Positions 27,509 to 35,471 of a stretch of 64,000 nucleotides of DNA are shown here, in pieces. The stretch covers positions 109,019 through 173,018 of the forward strand of contig CALVEZ010000001.1 in assembly GCA_944326695.1 (NCBI GenBank), given 5' to 3'. Source of the stretch: Candidatus Bilophila faecipullorum. Lineage in GTDB: Bacteria > Desulfobacterota > Desulfovibrionia > Desulfovibrionales > Desulfovibrionaceae. The translations under genes were made by a program, and so were the position numbers. How positions within the stretch are numbered: the first letter of the stretch is position 1; each line of letters starts with the position of its first letter. Under the pieces are notes generated by a model. The model did not search any database and was not told the DNA's origin. It saw only the letters and a list, made by a program, of their open reading frames with translations.

Positions 27509-28861
27509 TCAGACGCGTTCCAGCAGGGCTGCCGTCTCCACGTGGGGGGTCTGGGGGAAAAGGTCCACGGGCCGCGCCGCCGCAAGACGGTAGGCCGGGG
27601 CCAGCCGAGCCACATCACGGGCGAGCGTGGCCGGATTACAGGAAACGCAGACGAGGCGGGCGGGGATGGCGTCCGTAAGCTGGCGGACGACCGTGGCGTC
27701 GAGCCCGGCACGGGGCGGGTCCACGACCACCACGTCGGGTTTGGGCCCGACTTTCGCCAGCCGCCCGAGCACTGATCTGGCGTCGCCCTGCTCCACCCGG
27801 TAGCCTTCCACGCCCAAGGCCCGGGCGTTGGCGCGGGCGCAGCGCACCGCGCCGGGCATGGCCTCGATGCCCACGACGCGCCCGGCATGACGGGCCATGT
27901 AGAGCCCGATGGACCCGACGCCGCCGTAGACGTCCCACAGCACGGGCCCGTCAAACGTGTCCAGCGCGGCAAAACGCTCCGCCTCCGCGTAGAGCAGTTC
28001 GGCGGCGGGCGTGTTCACCTGAAAAAAGGCGTTGTGTCCAAGACGCAGGCGGATGTGCCCGATGCGCTCCTCAAGCTGCCCGTCCGCGTAGAGCGTGCGC
28101 TCGCCGTAGGCCACATCGCCCGCCGCGGCGCGCACCGAAAGCGCCACGCCCGTCACCCCCTCCGCCGCCTCGCGCAGGGCGGCGGCGAAACGCTCGCCCA
28201 CGGCGGCCTCTACGCCCGGGGCCGCGATAAGCTCCACAAAACAGCCTCCGGCCCGGGGCTCGCGGACCACCAGAAAACGCCCTTCGACATCCCGGAAGGG
28301 GCCGTTCATGAGCACGCGGGCCGCCGCCAGCACGCGCATGGTCAGCGGGGTTTGCAAAAGGCAGCCCGTCACTTCCACAATGCGGCGAGAGCCCCGCTCG
28401 CGCAGGCCGATGGCCCGCTCCCCGTCCTCGGACAGGCCGAAGGCAAATTCCATCTTGTTGCGGTAGCCCCACGCGAGGGGTGAAGGCAGGATGGGCAGGA
28501 GCGGCGGCTCGGGAACCTTGGCCACCCGCTCCAGCGCGTCGCGCACGATGCGCTCCTTCCAGACAAGCTGCCGCCCGTAGTCCAGAGCCTGCCACGGGCA
28601 GCCGCCGCAACGCCCGGCATGGGGGCAGGGGGCCGCGCGCTCGTCCGGGGAAGGCGCGACGACCTCCACAAGTTCCGCTTCCGCCAGCCGCTTGCGGACC
28701 GCCGCGATCCGCGCCCGGACCGTCTGCCCCGGGAGCGCGCCGTCGACGAAGACCGCCACGCCCCGGAAACGTCCGAGGCCGCGGCCATCCGACACCAGCG
28801 CGTCCACGGACAGCTCACACATATCGCCGGGAACGACAGGATTGACCAAGGCATCCGCCAT
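27509..28861 (-). CDS. rlmD: 23S rRNA (uracil-C5)-methyltransferase, RlmD/RumA type
   Basis: SAM-dependent RNA m5U methyltransferase of 450 residues, probably acting on 23S rRNA U1939. An N-terminal TRAM domain (about 10-68) precedes the iron-sulfur cysteines Cys79, Cys85 and Cys88 (PCPHAGRCGGCPW); a fourth is likely in VTGCLLQ. SAM motif: LWDVYGGVGSIGLYMA. DPPRAGLD and the catalytic VSCNPATLARD complete the active site. GGAGGAAGC immediately precedes the ATG at 28861. RlmC and TrmFO-like paralogues are hard to separate from RlmD without alignment. Confidence 0.9.
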   Translation of the reverse strand: MADALVNPVVPGDMCELSVDALVSDGRGLGRFRGVAVFVDGALPGQTVRARIAAVRKRLAEAELVEVVAPSPDERAAPCPHAGRCGGCPWQALDYGRQLVWKERIVRDALERVAKVPEPPLLPILPSPLAWGYRNKMEFAFGLSEDGERAIGLRERGSRRIVEVTGCLLQTPLTMRVLAAARVLMNGPFRDVEGRFLVVREPRAGGCFVELIAAPGVEAAVGERFAAALREAAEGVTGVALSVRAAAGDVAYGERTLYADGQLEERIGHIRLRLGHNAFFQVNTPAAELLYAEAERFAALDTFDGPVLWDVYGGVGSIGLYMARHAGRVVGIEAMPGAVRCARANARALGVEGYRVEQGDARSVLGRLAKVGPKPDVVVVDPPRAGLDATVVRQLTDAIPARLVCVSCNPATLARDVARLAPAYRLAAARPVDLFPQTPHVETAALLERV

Positions 28862-28983
28862 GCTTCCTCCGGGAGGCCCCGGCTTGACTTTTGCGTCCAG
28901 CCGGGCAATGTAAGAAGTTCATAAAGACCACAGCCGCCGGGCTCCCTCGCCGCGCGGCCCGAACGTCCTTCAAGGAGTCCGAA

Positions 28984-29124
28984 ATGCTCACCGAACTGAT
29001 CGACAACGCCATGCACTCCACCCCGCAGGGTTTCGTCGGCGTGTCGCTTATCTTCGTGTATTTTTGCGTTATCGTGGCAACGGCCTTCTATCGTATCAAA
29101 AAAGGCGAGCACATGCACCACTAG
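28984..29124 (+). CDS. 46-residue single-helix membrane protein
   Basis: A small membrane protein, MLTELIDNAMHSTPQGFVGV at the start, with one hydrophobic helix (about 17-36, including SLIFVYFCVIVATAFY) and a basic, His-rich end (RIKKGEHMHH). By the positive-inside rule the C-terminus would be cytoplasmic. AAGGAG lies eight bases before the ATG at 28984, and the coding stretch ends cleanly before the IMP cyclohydrolase leader. I do not recognise the family. Small helices like this often accompany respiratory or transport complexes, but no partner is evident here. Confidence 0.65.
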   Translation: MLTELIDNAMHSTPQGFVGVSLIFVYFCVIVATAFYRIKKGEHMHH

Positions 29125-29345
29125 ACTCGGCCCATGAACGTGCCGCCCGCAAAAAACCCTTTGTTTCCAAAGAGTAAGAGAAGCAACGGCAGCAAAGGCG
29201 CGGCAGCGTTCCGTCTCCTCCCTTTCCCTCATACGGCACATAGCCGGGAAAGGAAGCCTGGCGGCGGATACTTTCATGATGGCCGTGCCGAGCGCATGGG
29301 CGAAAAACGACCTTCTCCCGGTAATCCGGCTCAGGAGCGAACCGA

Positions 29346-29939
29346 ATGGATTTCCTTCCCCTCAAAAGGGCCTTGCTCAGCGTCACGCACAAGGACGGGC
29401 TGGCCGATTTCGCGGCTTTCCTGCACGCCAACGGCGTGGAGCTCGTCTCCACCGGCGGCACGCTGAAATTCCTTGAAAACGCGGGCCTGCCCGTCACCGC
29501 GGTGAGCGACGTCACCGGCTTTCCCGAAATCCTCGGGGGCCGCGTCAAAACCCTGCACCCGCACATCCACGGCGGCATCCTCGCGGACAAGGACAACCCC
29601 GAGCACCTCGCCGTGCTGGAGGAAAAGGGCATCAAGCCCTTCGACCTCATCTGCGTGAACCTCTACGATTTTGAAAGCGCGCTCGCCAAGGGCCTCAAGC
29701 CACGCGAAGCCATTGAGGAAATCGACATCGGGGGCCCCTGCATGTTGCGCGCGGCGTCCAAGAACTTCCACAGCGTGCTCGTGCTGTCCGATCCCGATAC
29801 CTACGCCGAGGCCGTGGCCGAACTCAAGGCCAACGACATGCGCGTCTCCCTTGCCTTCCGCCAGCGCATGGCCGCCCGCACGTTCGCCAAAACCTCGCGC
29901 TACGACGCCATGATTGCGGAGTATCTCGCGAAAAACTAG
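29346..29939 (+). CDS. purH: Stand-alone IMP cyclohydrolase (PurH N-terminal domain only)
   Basis: Inosicase domain of 197 residues that closes FAICAR to IMP, the last step of purine synthesis. KRALLSVTHKDGLADFAAFL, LVSTGGTLKFLENAGLPVTAV, GFPEILGGRVKTLHPHIHGGIL and EEIDIGGPCMLRAASKNF are the usual PurH motifs. Normal PurH has about 510-530 residues, with a C-terminal AICAR transformylase domain that is absent here; the protein ends cleanly at EYLAKN. The formyl transfer must come from a separate protein outside the window. AGGAG lies eight bases before the ATG. Confidence 0.92.
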   Translation: MDFLPLKRALLSVTHKDGLADFAAFLHANGVELVSTGGTLKFLENAGLPVTAVSDVTGFPEILGGRVKTLHPHIHGGILADKDNPEHLAVLEEKGIKPFDLICVNLYDFESALAKGLKPREAIEEIDIGGPCMLRAASKNFHSVLVLSDPDTYAEAVAELKANDMRVSLAFRQRMAARTFAKTSRYDAMIAEYLAKN

Positions 29940-30187
29940 AGCCGGTCCGCGTGGACGCGCCGCCCGCGAAACGCCGCTTTTTCCCGGAGTCAGGCAAAGG
30001 GAAAGCGGCGGACAGCGGAGCGGCGCACAGGCTCTCTCCTTTTTCTTGCCGCCCGACCCGCTGGAAAAGCGGCCTTGCAGCCGATGATTGGAGTCGGGCA
30101 AAACCTCAATTGTTCCGCAGGGGCAAGGCGGCCCCTTTCCGCCCGGCGCGGTGGGGCCGCCCTCTCCTCTCAACGGCCAATGAAACG

Positions 30188-30216
30188 ACAGGCGAACGGA
30201 TTCGCCTGTTTTTTTG
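30188..30216 (+). terminator. Intrinsic terminator 17 bases before mutT
   Basis: ACAGGCGAA and TTCGCCTGT pair around CGGA, followed by seven T residues. It is 250 bases after the purH-domain gene and ends just before the mutT ribosome-binding site, so it may separate the two genes or act as an attenuator in the mutT leader. The 290-base gap 29940-30232 otherwise shows no gene. Confidence 0.85.
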
Positions 30217-30232
30217 TGAAGGGCGCTCAATC

Positions 30233-30634
30233 ATGGATCAAAAAGAACGGAAGCGTATTGAAGTGGTGGGCGGGATCGTGTGGCGGGGCGATTCCTTTCT
30301 CGCGACGCAGCGCCCGGAAGGGCACCCCCAGGCGGGGTATTGGGAATTCCCGGGCGGCAAGGTCGAAGCGGGCGAAACGCTGGAAGCGGCCCTTGCGCGG
30401 GAACTGGCGGAGGAGCTGTCCCTGTCCATCCGGCATCCCCGCCTGTGGCGCACGGTGGAGCACGATTATCCCTTGCGTTCCGTCAGGGTGCATTTTTTCC
30501 ACATCACGGACTATTCCGGCGAGCCCATCGCCAACGAGCGGCAGGCGTTCCTGTGGGTCACGCCGCAAGAAGCCCGTGACCTTCCCTTTCTGGAAGCGGA
30601 CCGCCCTTTGCTGCCTCTCTTGAAACGACCTTAA
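30233..30634 (+). CDS. mutT: Nudix hydrolase, MutT/8-oxo-dGTP diphosphatase type
   Basis: Sanitises the nucleotide pool by hydrolysing oxidised dNTPs. It has 133 residues, the MutT size. The Nudix box is at about 42-64: GGKVEAGETLEAALARELAEEL, matching GX5EX7REUXEEXGU except for Ser in place of the late Gly (EELSL). EVVGGIVWRGDSFLATQRPEG and YWEFPGGK are MutT-like. The start is the ATG at 30233 because homology begins at EVVGGIV; the frame is open further upstream but passes through the terminator hairpin. GAAGGG lies nine bases before the ATG. Confidence 0.87.
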   Translation: MDQKERKRIEVVGGIVWRGDSFLATQRPEGHPQAGYWEFPGGKVEAGETLEAALARELAEELSLSIRHPRLWRTVEHDYPLRSVRVHFFHITDYSGEPIANERQAFLWVTPQEARDLPFLEADRPLLPLLKRP

Positions 30635-30648
30635 ACATTGTATATACC
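30620..30648 (+). promoter_or_regulatory. Possible promoter of the GGDEF gene
   Basis: TTGAAA (30620-30625), 17 bases, TATACC (30643-30648). The -35 lies inside the end of mutT. Transcription would start about 40 bases before the ATG at 30698. Confidence 0.4.
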
Positions 30649-30697
30649 CTGTCCTCTCCTACGAAACGTTCTCTGGCGCCTTCGCGCAGGAATCCCT

Positions 30698-32395
30698 ATG
30701 CTCCACTGTCAGCCTTCTTCCGCCACTCCCACCATTCCCCTCGAATCCCACGAAAAAACATGGGAATGGCATGTTTCCAGCGACGCGCTTTTTCTGAGCA
30801 GGGGCACAAGGGAGGCGCTGGGGCTGGACGAGCACACCACGCCCGCGACCATGGCCGAACTGCTCGGCCATGTCTCCAAAGGCTGCCGGCAAACCCTTCA
30901 CGAATTGCGCGAAGGCGTACTCACGGGCCACAAGGGGAGCTTTCTGGAAACGGCCTATCCCGTGGAGGGCTTTTTCGTCCGCGAACGGATGATGGTCGTC
31001 GAACGGGACGCGGAGGGCCGCGCCAGCCGCGTCATCGGGCACTACGAAATCACCTCCGGCGCGTCTTCCTACCTTCCGCCCGTCAGCCAGACGACCAAGG
31101 AAATGGTGGGCTTCTGGACCTGCTCCCTTGCTGACGGTACGCTGCGCCTTGACGGGACCTGCTCCACGCTGCTCGGTTACGCCGACTCCCTTTCCCGCTC
31201 CTTTACCCTTGACCAATGGAAAGTGCGGATGCACCCCGACGAAGGGGATTTCCTCGAACGCTACCACCTCGCCATCGAACAGCCTCTCTTCGGGGACGAA
31301 ATCACCGACGAACTGCGCGTGCGGCGCGAAGACGGCAGCTATGCCCGGCTGTGGGTGCACGGCTCCATCCTCGAACGCGACCGGAACGGACGGGCGCGCA
31401 GCATGTCCGGCACCCTGCGCAACACCCTTGCCCACGAGATCAGCCAGGAAAGGCGCAAGCCGGAAAACGGCAGCCTGCTCTCGGCCATCAATTCCACGGG
31501 CGACGGCCTCTGGGACTGGAACCCCATCACGGACGAGGTCTATTACAGCCCCCGCTGGCTGTCCATGCTCGGCTACACCGCCGAGCAGTTCCCCGGCCAC
31601 CTCGACACGTGGAAAGCCAAAATCCACCCGGAAGACCTCAAGAAAATCGTGGAGCCGCAACGCAAGCTGGCGGATTCCCCAGCCTACGGCGACACCTTTG
31701 AGTGCACCTACCGGCTCATGCGCGCCGACGGCACCTATGCGTGGATACTCGGGCGCGGCTACGTGACGCACCGGGACGAAAACGGCCGGGCCACCCGCAT
31801 CGTGGGGCTGCATACCAACATTACCGCTTCGCAGGCCGACCGCGACTATTTTGAAAAGCTGGCCCAGAACGACGCCCTGACCGGGCTGCACAGCCGCACC
31901 TATTTCGACATGAAGCTGGCGAACATCGAAAACAGGAACATCCGCCCGCTCAGCGTCATCTCCTGCGACGTGAACGGCCTGAAGCTCGCCAACGACTACA
32001 TGGGCCATCTTGCCGGGGACAAGCTCCTCCAGTCCGTCGCCGCCCTGTGCAAGGAAAGCGTGCGCGTGAGCGACTGCGTGGCGCGCATGGGCGGTGATGA
32101 AATCGTCATCCTCCTGCCCGAGTGCCCGCGCGACAAGGCGGAAACCATTCTCGCCAACATGCGCGCGACCTTCGAGCGCCACAACGCCTGCTCGGACCAG
32201 ATGCCCGCGCTGGTGTCCTTCGGACTGGCCTGCGCGGAGACCCCGGAGACCTCGGCCGCCTTCGTGCTCGTACAGGCCGACCGCGAGATGCTCAAGGAAA
32301 AGCGCGAACGCCGCAAGGCCGATCACATGCGGATCAAGCAATGGATCGAGCAGAACATGGATGTGGTCGTCTCCCTTGAGGAGGACCGCTACTAG
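30698..32395 (+). CDS. PAS-PAS-GGDEF protein, probable diguanylate cyclase
   Basis: Cytoplasmic signalling protein of 565 residues with no membrane helix. A divergent N-terminal PAS-like region (about 20-115), a PAS fold (about 130-240, MHPDEGDFLERYH), a clear PAS-PAC (about 265-385, WDWNPITDEVYYSPRWLSMLGY to GLHTNITASQ) and a C-terminal GGDEF domain (about 395-545, NDALTGLHSRTYFDMKL). The active-site loop reads RMGGDEIVIL: the first four residues are intact but the fifth is Ile instead of Phe/Tyr. The upstream DVNGLKLANDYMGHLAGDKLL is well conserved, so activity is likely. AGGA precedes the ATG at 30698. Confidence 0.87.
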   Translation: MLHCQPSSATPTIPLESHEKTWEWHVSSDALFLSRGTREALGLDEHTTPATMAELLGHVSKGCRQTLHELREGVLTGHKGSFLETAYPVEGFFVRERMMVVERDAEGRASRVIGHYEITSGASSYLPPVSQTTKEMVGFWTCSLADGTLRLDGTCSTLLGYADSLSRSFTLDQWKVRMHPDEGDFLERYHLAIEQPLFGDEITDELRVRREDGSYARLWVHGSILERDRNGRARSMSGTLRNTLAHEISQERRKPENGSLLSAINSTGDGLWDWNPITDEVYYSPRWLSMLGYTAEQFPGHLDTWKAKIHPEDLKKIVEPQRKLADSPAYGDTFECTYRLMRADGTYAWILGRGYVTHRDENGRATRIVGLHTNITASQADRDYFEKLAQNDALTGLHSRTYFDMKLANIENRNIRPLSVISCDVNGLKLANDYMGHLAGDKLLQSVAALCKESVRVSDCVARMGGDEIVILLPECPRDKAETILANMRATFERHNACSDQMPALVSFGLACAETPETSAAFVLVQADREMLKEKRERRKADHMRIKQWIEQNMDVVVSLEEDRY

Positions 32396-32924
32396 GCCGT
32401 GGCGGCAACGAGTGTCTCATGGCAAAAATAAAGATATTAAATAATGTTCCCAAACAAAAATGGGAGCAGACATGATACGGACAGCACTGACAATCACTTG
32501 TTCAAGCGAAGATGAACAGATTTAAGTGACATTGCCACTAGTCGCACTGCGTCCTTTTCTGATATCCTACGGGCAAAAAGTGGTGATAGATTTGTTCGTA
32601 GAGCAGCAGTTTGGAGTGCGGAGATGAAGCACAATAGTGGCATCCCAACCGAATGGCAGGTGCTCTCTATGAACGCTTCCAGATGCTCCCCTGTCCATGG
32701 ACGCAGTGCGGCTATCCAACCTGCGGCCTGCATGTACGATTGCTGATCTGCGCTTAACCGTAATAAGTGCCAAGGCGTCGCCTACATAAGTGTGCCCCTG
32801 TAGAGCTTGCAACATCTACAGGGGCACAAACTTGATCGTATCCGAGCGGATGCGGTGATACTGTCGGGGGGCTGCCCCGACTGGGCAGCCCATCCCAAAA
32901 AATGACAAATAATGTCAACAGATT
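32396..32924. other. AT-richer intergenic stretch of 529 bases without a recognised gene
   Basis: Composition is visibly lower in GC than the surroundings (for example AAAAATAAAGATATTAAATA at 32425). A minus-strand reading frame of 79 codons (32494-32733, starting MQAAGWIAALRPWTGEHLEA) has no ribosome-binding site and matches nothing I recognise. Two strong hairpins lie at 32791-32828 and 32866-32888. The stretch could be a remnant of transferred DNA. Confidence 0.4.
32791..32828. repeat. Perfect 14-base inverted repeat
   Basis: TGTGCCCCTGTAGA and TCTACAGGGGCACA are separated by ten bases. There is no T-run on either side, so it is a poor terminator. A second hairpin, GGGCTGCCC-CGACT-GGGCAGCCC, lies at 32866-32888 between it and the tupA stop. 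Confidence 0.7.
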
Positions 32925-33773
32925 CTAGTTACCGTGCTTGGCCTTCCACGAATCAGAGTTGGGGAAAAAGAGGGGTTGACCGAATTTTTCCTTGCCGAAG
33001 TCACGAATAAGGGTCTGCGCCTCGTCTCCCACAAGCCAGTCGGCAAATTTCAGGGCGGCATCCTTGTGGACACCGGGGAAACGTTCGGGATTGACACGGA
33101 TGATGGCGATGAGATTGAGCATAATCGGATCATTTTCCACCAGCGGCGTTATGCTCACCTTGTCCTTGAGGGTAAGCCACGTGGCGCGATCCATCAGGGT
33201 GTAGGCCTGTCTTTCATTAACATAGAGCGTGGTTGCCTTGTTGCCCTTGGCCCCGTCGGCATAGACTTCATACCACGGTCCGGAAGGCGTGATACCCGAC
33301 GCCTGCCAGATTTCCATTTCCTTGACGTGCGTGCCGGAATTGTCGCCACGCGAGATGAACGGCTTGCCCGCCTTAGCGATGGCGGCAAAGCTCTGAGCAG
33401 CGCTCTTCATGCCCCTGATGCCAGCGGGGTCATTCTCTGGTCCGAGAATGACGAAATCATTGTACATGACGTCACGGCGATCTATGCCGAAGCCGGCTGC
33501 CACAAAGGCGTCTTCAAGCTTGCGGGCATGCACCATCACCAGGTCAAAGGTACCGCTTTCGGCCTTTTTCAGGGTTGCGCCCGTCCCGGCTTTTTCCATG
33601 GCGACAGCGATGCCGGTTTCTTGCGTGAAGGTTGTCGCCAACAGGGGCAGAATACCGGCATCGACTGGGCCGATGGTGCTGGAAATGCGCAGGCTGTCCT
33701 CTGCGCGTACCGACAGCGGAAGCGCAAACAGGAACAGCAGGCAGAGAAGACCGATCAGACGAGATTGTTTCAT
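32925..33773 (-). CDS. tupA: Tungstate ABC transporter substrate-binding protein TupA
   Basis: Periplasmic oxyanion-binding protein of 282 residues. A classical signal peptide (MKQSRLIGLLCLLFLFALPL, cleavage after SVRA) is followed by the TupA pattern: ISSTIGPVDAGILPLL, GTGATLKKAESGTFDLVMVHA, YNDFVILGPENDPAG and SRGDNSGTHVKEMEIW. In most Desulfovibrio relatives the first element is SxTTS-like; here STIGPVDAG replaces it. AAGGAGG precedes the ATG at 33773. The permease and ATPase genes (tupB, tupC) are not adjacent, so the gene is an orphan in this window. The function as tungstate rather than molybdate binder is from family resemblance. Confidence 0.85.
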   Translation of the reverse strand: MKQSRLIGLLCLLFLFALPLSVRAEDSLRISSTIGPVDAGILPLLATTFTQETGIAVAMEKAGTGATLKKAESGTFDLVMVHARKLEDAFVAAGFGIDRRDVMYNDFVILGPENDPAGIRGMKSAAQSFAAIAKAGKPFISRGDNSGTHVKEMEIWQASGITPSGPWYEVYADGAKGNKATTLYVNERQAYTLMDRATWLTLKDKVSITPLVENDPIMLNLIAIIRVNPERFPGVHKDAALKFADWLVGDEAQTLIRDFGKEKFGQPLFFPNSDSWKAKHGN

Positions 33774-33844
33774 GAGAAGTCCTCCTTGGGGCGTTTGCAT
33801 GGTATTTTCTGCCTCGGCTTATCGCTGCTAAACCGGGGCCAGCC

Positions 33845-33887
33845 CTTATAATCGACCTTGGAGACCAGCAACGGCGCCAAGGTCTCC
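33845..33887 (-). promoter_or_regulatory. Possible tupA promoter with overlapping inverted repeat
   Basis: On the minus strand TTGCTG (33866-33871) and TATAAG (33845-33850) are 15 bases apart, a short spacer. An inverted repeat, GGAGACC (33860-33866) and GGTCTCC (33881-33887), overlaps the -35 and could bind a metal-oxyanion regulator. Confidence 0.35.
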
Positions 33888-34180
33888 GCGACAGGCAGAG
33901 CGAATATACCCGTTTTCTGACGTGCCTTCCTTTCCGGGCTTACGCCGCGCCGACGCCGGCTTGCACGAAAAGAGGACAATCGTACGCGCGCGTTATAGCC
34001 TGTTTTCCATTGCCCGGCAATGTTTTCCAAGCCAATTCGGGCGTACCTGACGCGGTCATCGGCCCGCGAGTGCCGGCTATGAAAGGCAAGACGGTCAGCT
34101 CTCTTTCAGGCGCGCCCCGCTCTTGCGGAGACTTGCAGCCGCGCCCCGACCCGGGGCTCACGACACGGACCAGCAGCGGG

Positions 34181-34321
34181 GTGCGGACCCCGCGCGCCGC
34201 ACCCGGCACAAAGCAGCGCGTCCGGCGGCGTGGGCAGGATGCGGACCCCGCACGCCGCACCCGTTTCCCTTCCTGCTCGTCACCATAACCCTGCCGATGC
34301 GGACCCCGCGCGCCGCATCCG
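34181..34321. repeat. Three 25-base palindromic repeats with exactly 58-base period
   Basis: Copies at 34181-34205, 34239-34263 and 34297-34321 follow RTGCGGACCCCGC-R-CGCCGCA-Y-CCG; 22 of 25 positions are invariant and all three variable ones are transitions. Both spacers are exactly 33 bases and unrelated to each other. Each copy is an inverted repeat TGCGG...CCGCA. This is the most regular of the spaced-repeat loci in the window, in a gene-free stretch of 888 bases (33774-34661). No cas gene is near. Confidence 0.75.
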
Positions 34322-34661
34322 ACGCGGCGGGGCAAAACGCCGCGCCGGAAAAAAGGCTCGCCCGCGCCCTGTAGCCGAGGCCCCTGCCGTCCCCAAGGCG
34401 AGGCGGGCTCCTCGCGTCCGGCAGGGACGGGATGATCCGGCTCCCGGCCTCGGTTCCGGCCAGAAGGCCGCTGCGCGTTCGACATATCCAAGGAACCCGC
34501 CGCGCCTTCCGCCTCCTTTTCGGGAAGCAGCCGGGCTGGACGAGGAGGGCGTTTCAAGCTATGTTTTCCCTCGCCTCTCCACGGGGCCTTTTTTTGTCTG
34601 TACGGGAAACAAGCCGGAAAGCACCCAGGCTTGTTCCTTTTCCAACCTTCACGGCATCATC
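34322..34661. other. Leader region of azlCD
   Basis: 340 bases without a recognised gene. A run of seven T (34587-34593) follows the GC-rich CCACGGGGCC and could end a leader transcript, but the paired upstream arm is imperfect. No known riboswitch motif was recognised. Confidence 0.35.
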
Positions 34662-35471
34662 ATGAGCAACAGCATTCTCCCTTCCGATGTCCGGCTTCCC
34701 CCCACCCTTCGCGCCGTCCTCACAGGCGTGCAACGCGGCTACCCCATCTTTCTCGGCTATGTTCCCCTCGGTTTCGCCTACGGCGTCCTTGCCGTGCAAA
34801 ACGGCATTCCCGCCGTCTACGCCGTCCTTTTCTCCCTGCTGGTCTACGCCGGGGCCGGGCAATTCATCGCGGTAGGCATGTGGGGGGCGGGCGCGTCCGT
34901 CTTTTCCATCGTCTTCACCACCTTTGTCATCAACCTGCGCCACGTGCTCATGTCCGCCGCCGTCGCGCCGTGGTTCGCGCCGTTCACGCGCCTGCAACAG
35001 ACCATCATCGGCTGGGGGCTGACCGACGAAGTTTTCGCCATGCACAGCATGGCCATGGCTACAGGGGAAACCGCCCGCCTGCCCATCGTCTACGCCGCCA
35101 ATTTCACCGCGCATTCCGGCTGGATAGTCGGGACCTTCATCGGCGCCGTGGCCGATGACTACCTGTCCGATCCCCAGCGCTTCGGCCTCGACTACGCCCT
35201 TCCCGCCATGTTTCTTGCCCTGCTCATCCCGCAGTGCAAGGAACGGCTGTACACGCTGGCCGCCCTGCTCGCGGCCTTCCTCTCGGTGGTGCTGGCCCTC
35301 TGCGGTACGGGCCGCTGGAACGTCATCATCGCCAGCGTGATCACCTCCACCATCGGCGCGCTGCTCCTCACGCGCCGGGACAGCCGCCGCGCACAAGGGA
35401 AAAAAGACGAAAAAGCGCCGGATACGGGCCTTTCCGACGGCTGCCGTCCCACACAGAGGGAAAACGCATGA
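34662..35471 (+). CDS. azlC: AzlC-family branched-chain amino-acid exporter, large subunit
   Basis: Inner-membrane protein of 269 residues with about seven helices. VQRGYPIFLGYVPLGFAYGV, VYAGAGQFIAVGMW, INLRHVLMSAAVAPWF and GWGLTDEVFAMH are AzlC hallmarks. It forms the exporter of branched-chain amino acids (and, in some bacteria, azaleucine) with the small AzlD partner. No clear ribosome-binding site precedes the ATG at 34662, but homology starts within 20 residues of it. The hydrophilic Lys/Asp-rich end is short. The azlD start overlaps its stop by four bases. Confidence 0.9.
   Translation: MSNSILPSDVRLPPTLRAVLTGVQRGYPIFLGYVPLGFAYGVLAVQNGIPAVYAVLFSLLVYAGAGQFIAVGMWGAGASVFSIVFTTFVINLRHVLMSAAVAPWFAPFTRLQQTIIGWGLTDEVFAMHSMAMATGETARLPIVYAANFTAHSGWIVGTFIGAVADDYLSDPQRFGLDYALPAMFLALLIPQCKERLYTLAALLAAFLSVVLALCGTGRWNVIIASVITSTIGALLLTRRDSRRAQGKKDEKAPDTGLSDGCRPTQRENA

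Noticed and set aside
29125..29345. ZTP riboswitch ahead of the IMP cyclohydrolase gene
   Set aside because: The conserved CCGCCTGGGCA and GGGTCGTGACTGG blocks were looked for and not found.
32494..32733. 79-codon minus-strand frame in the AT-richer block
   Set aside because: No ribosome-binding site and no recognisable family; only noted within the intergenic entry.
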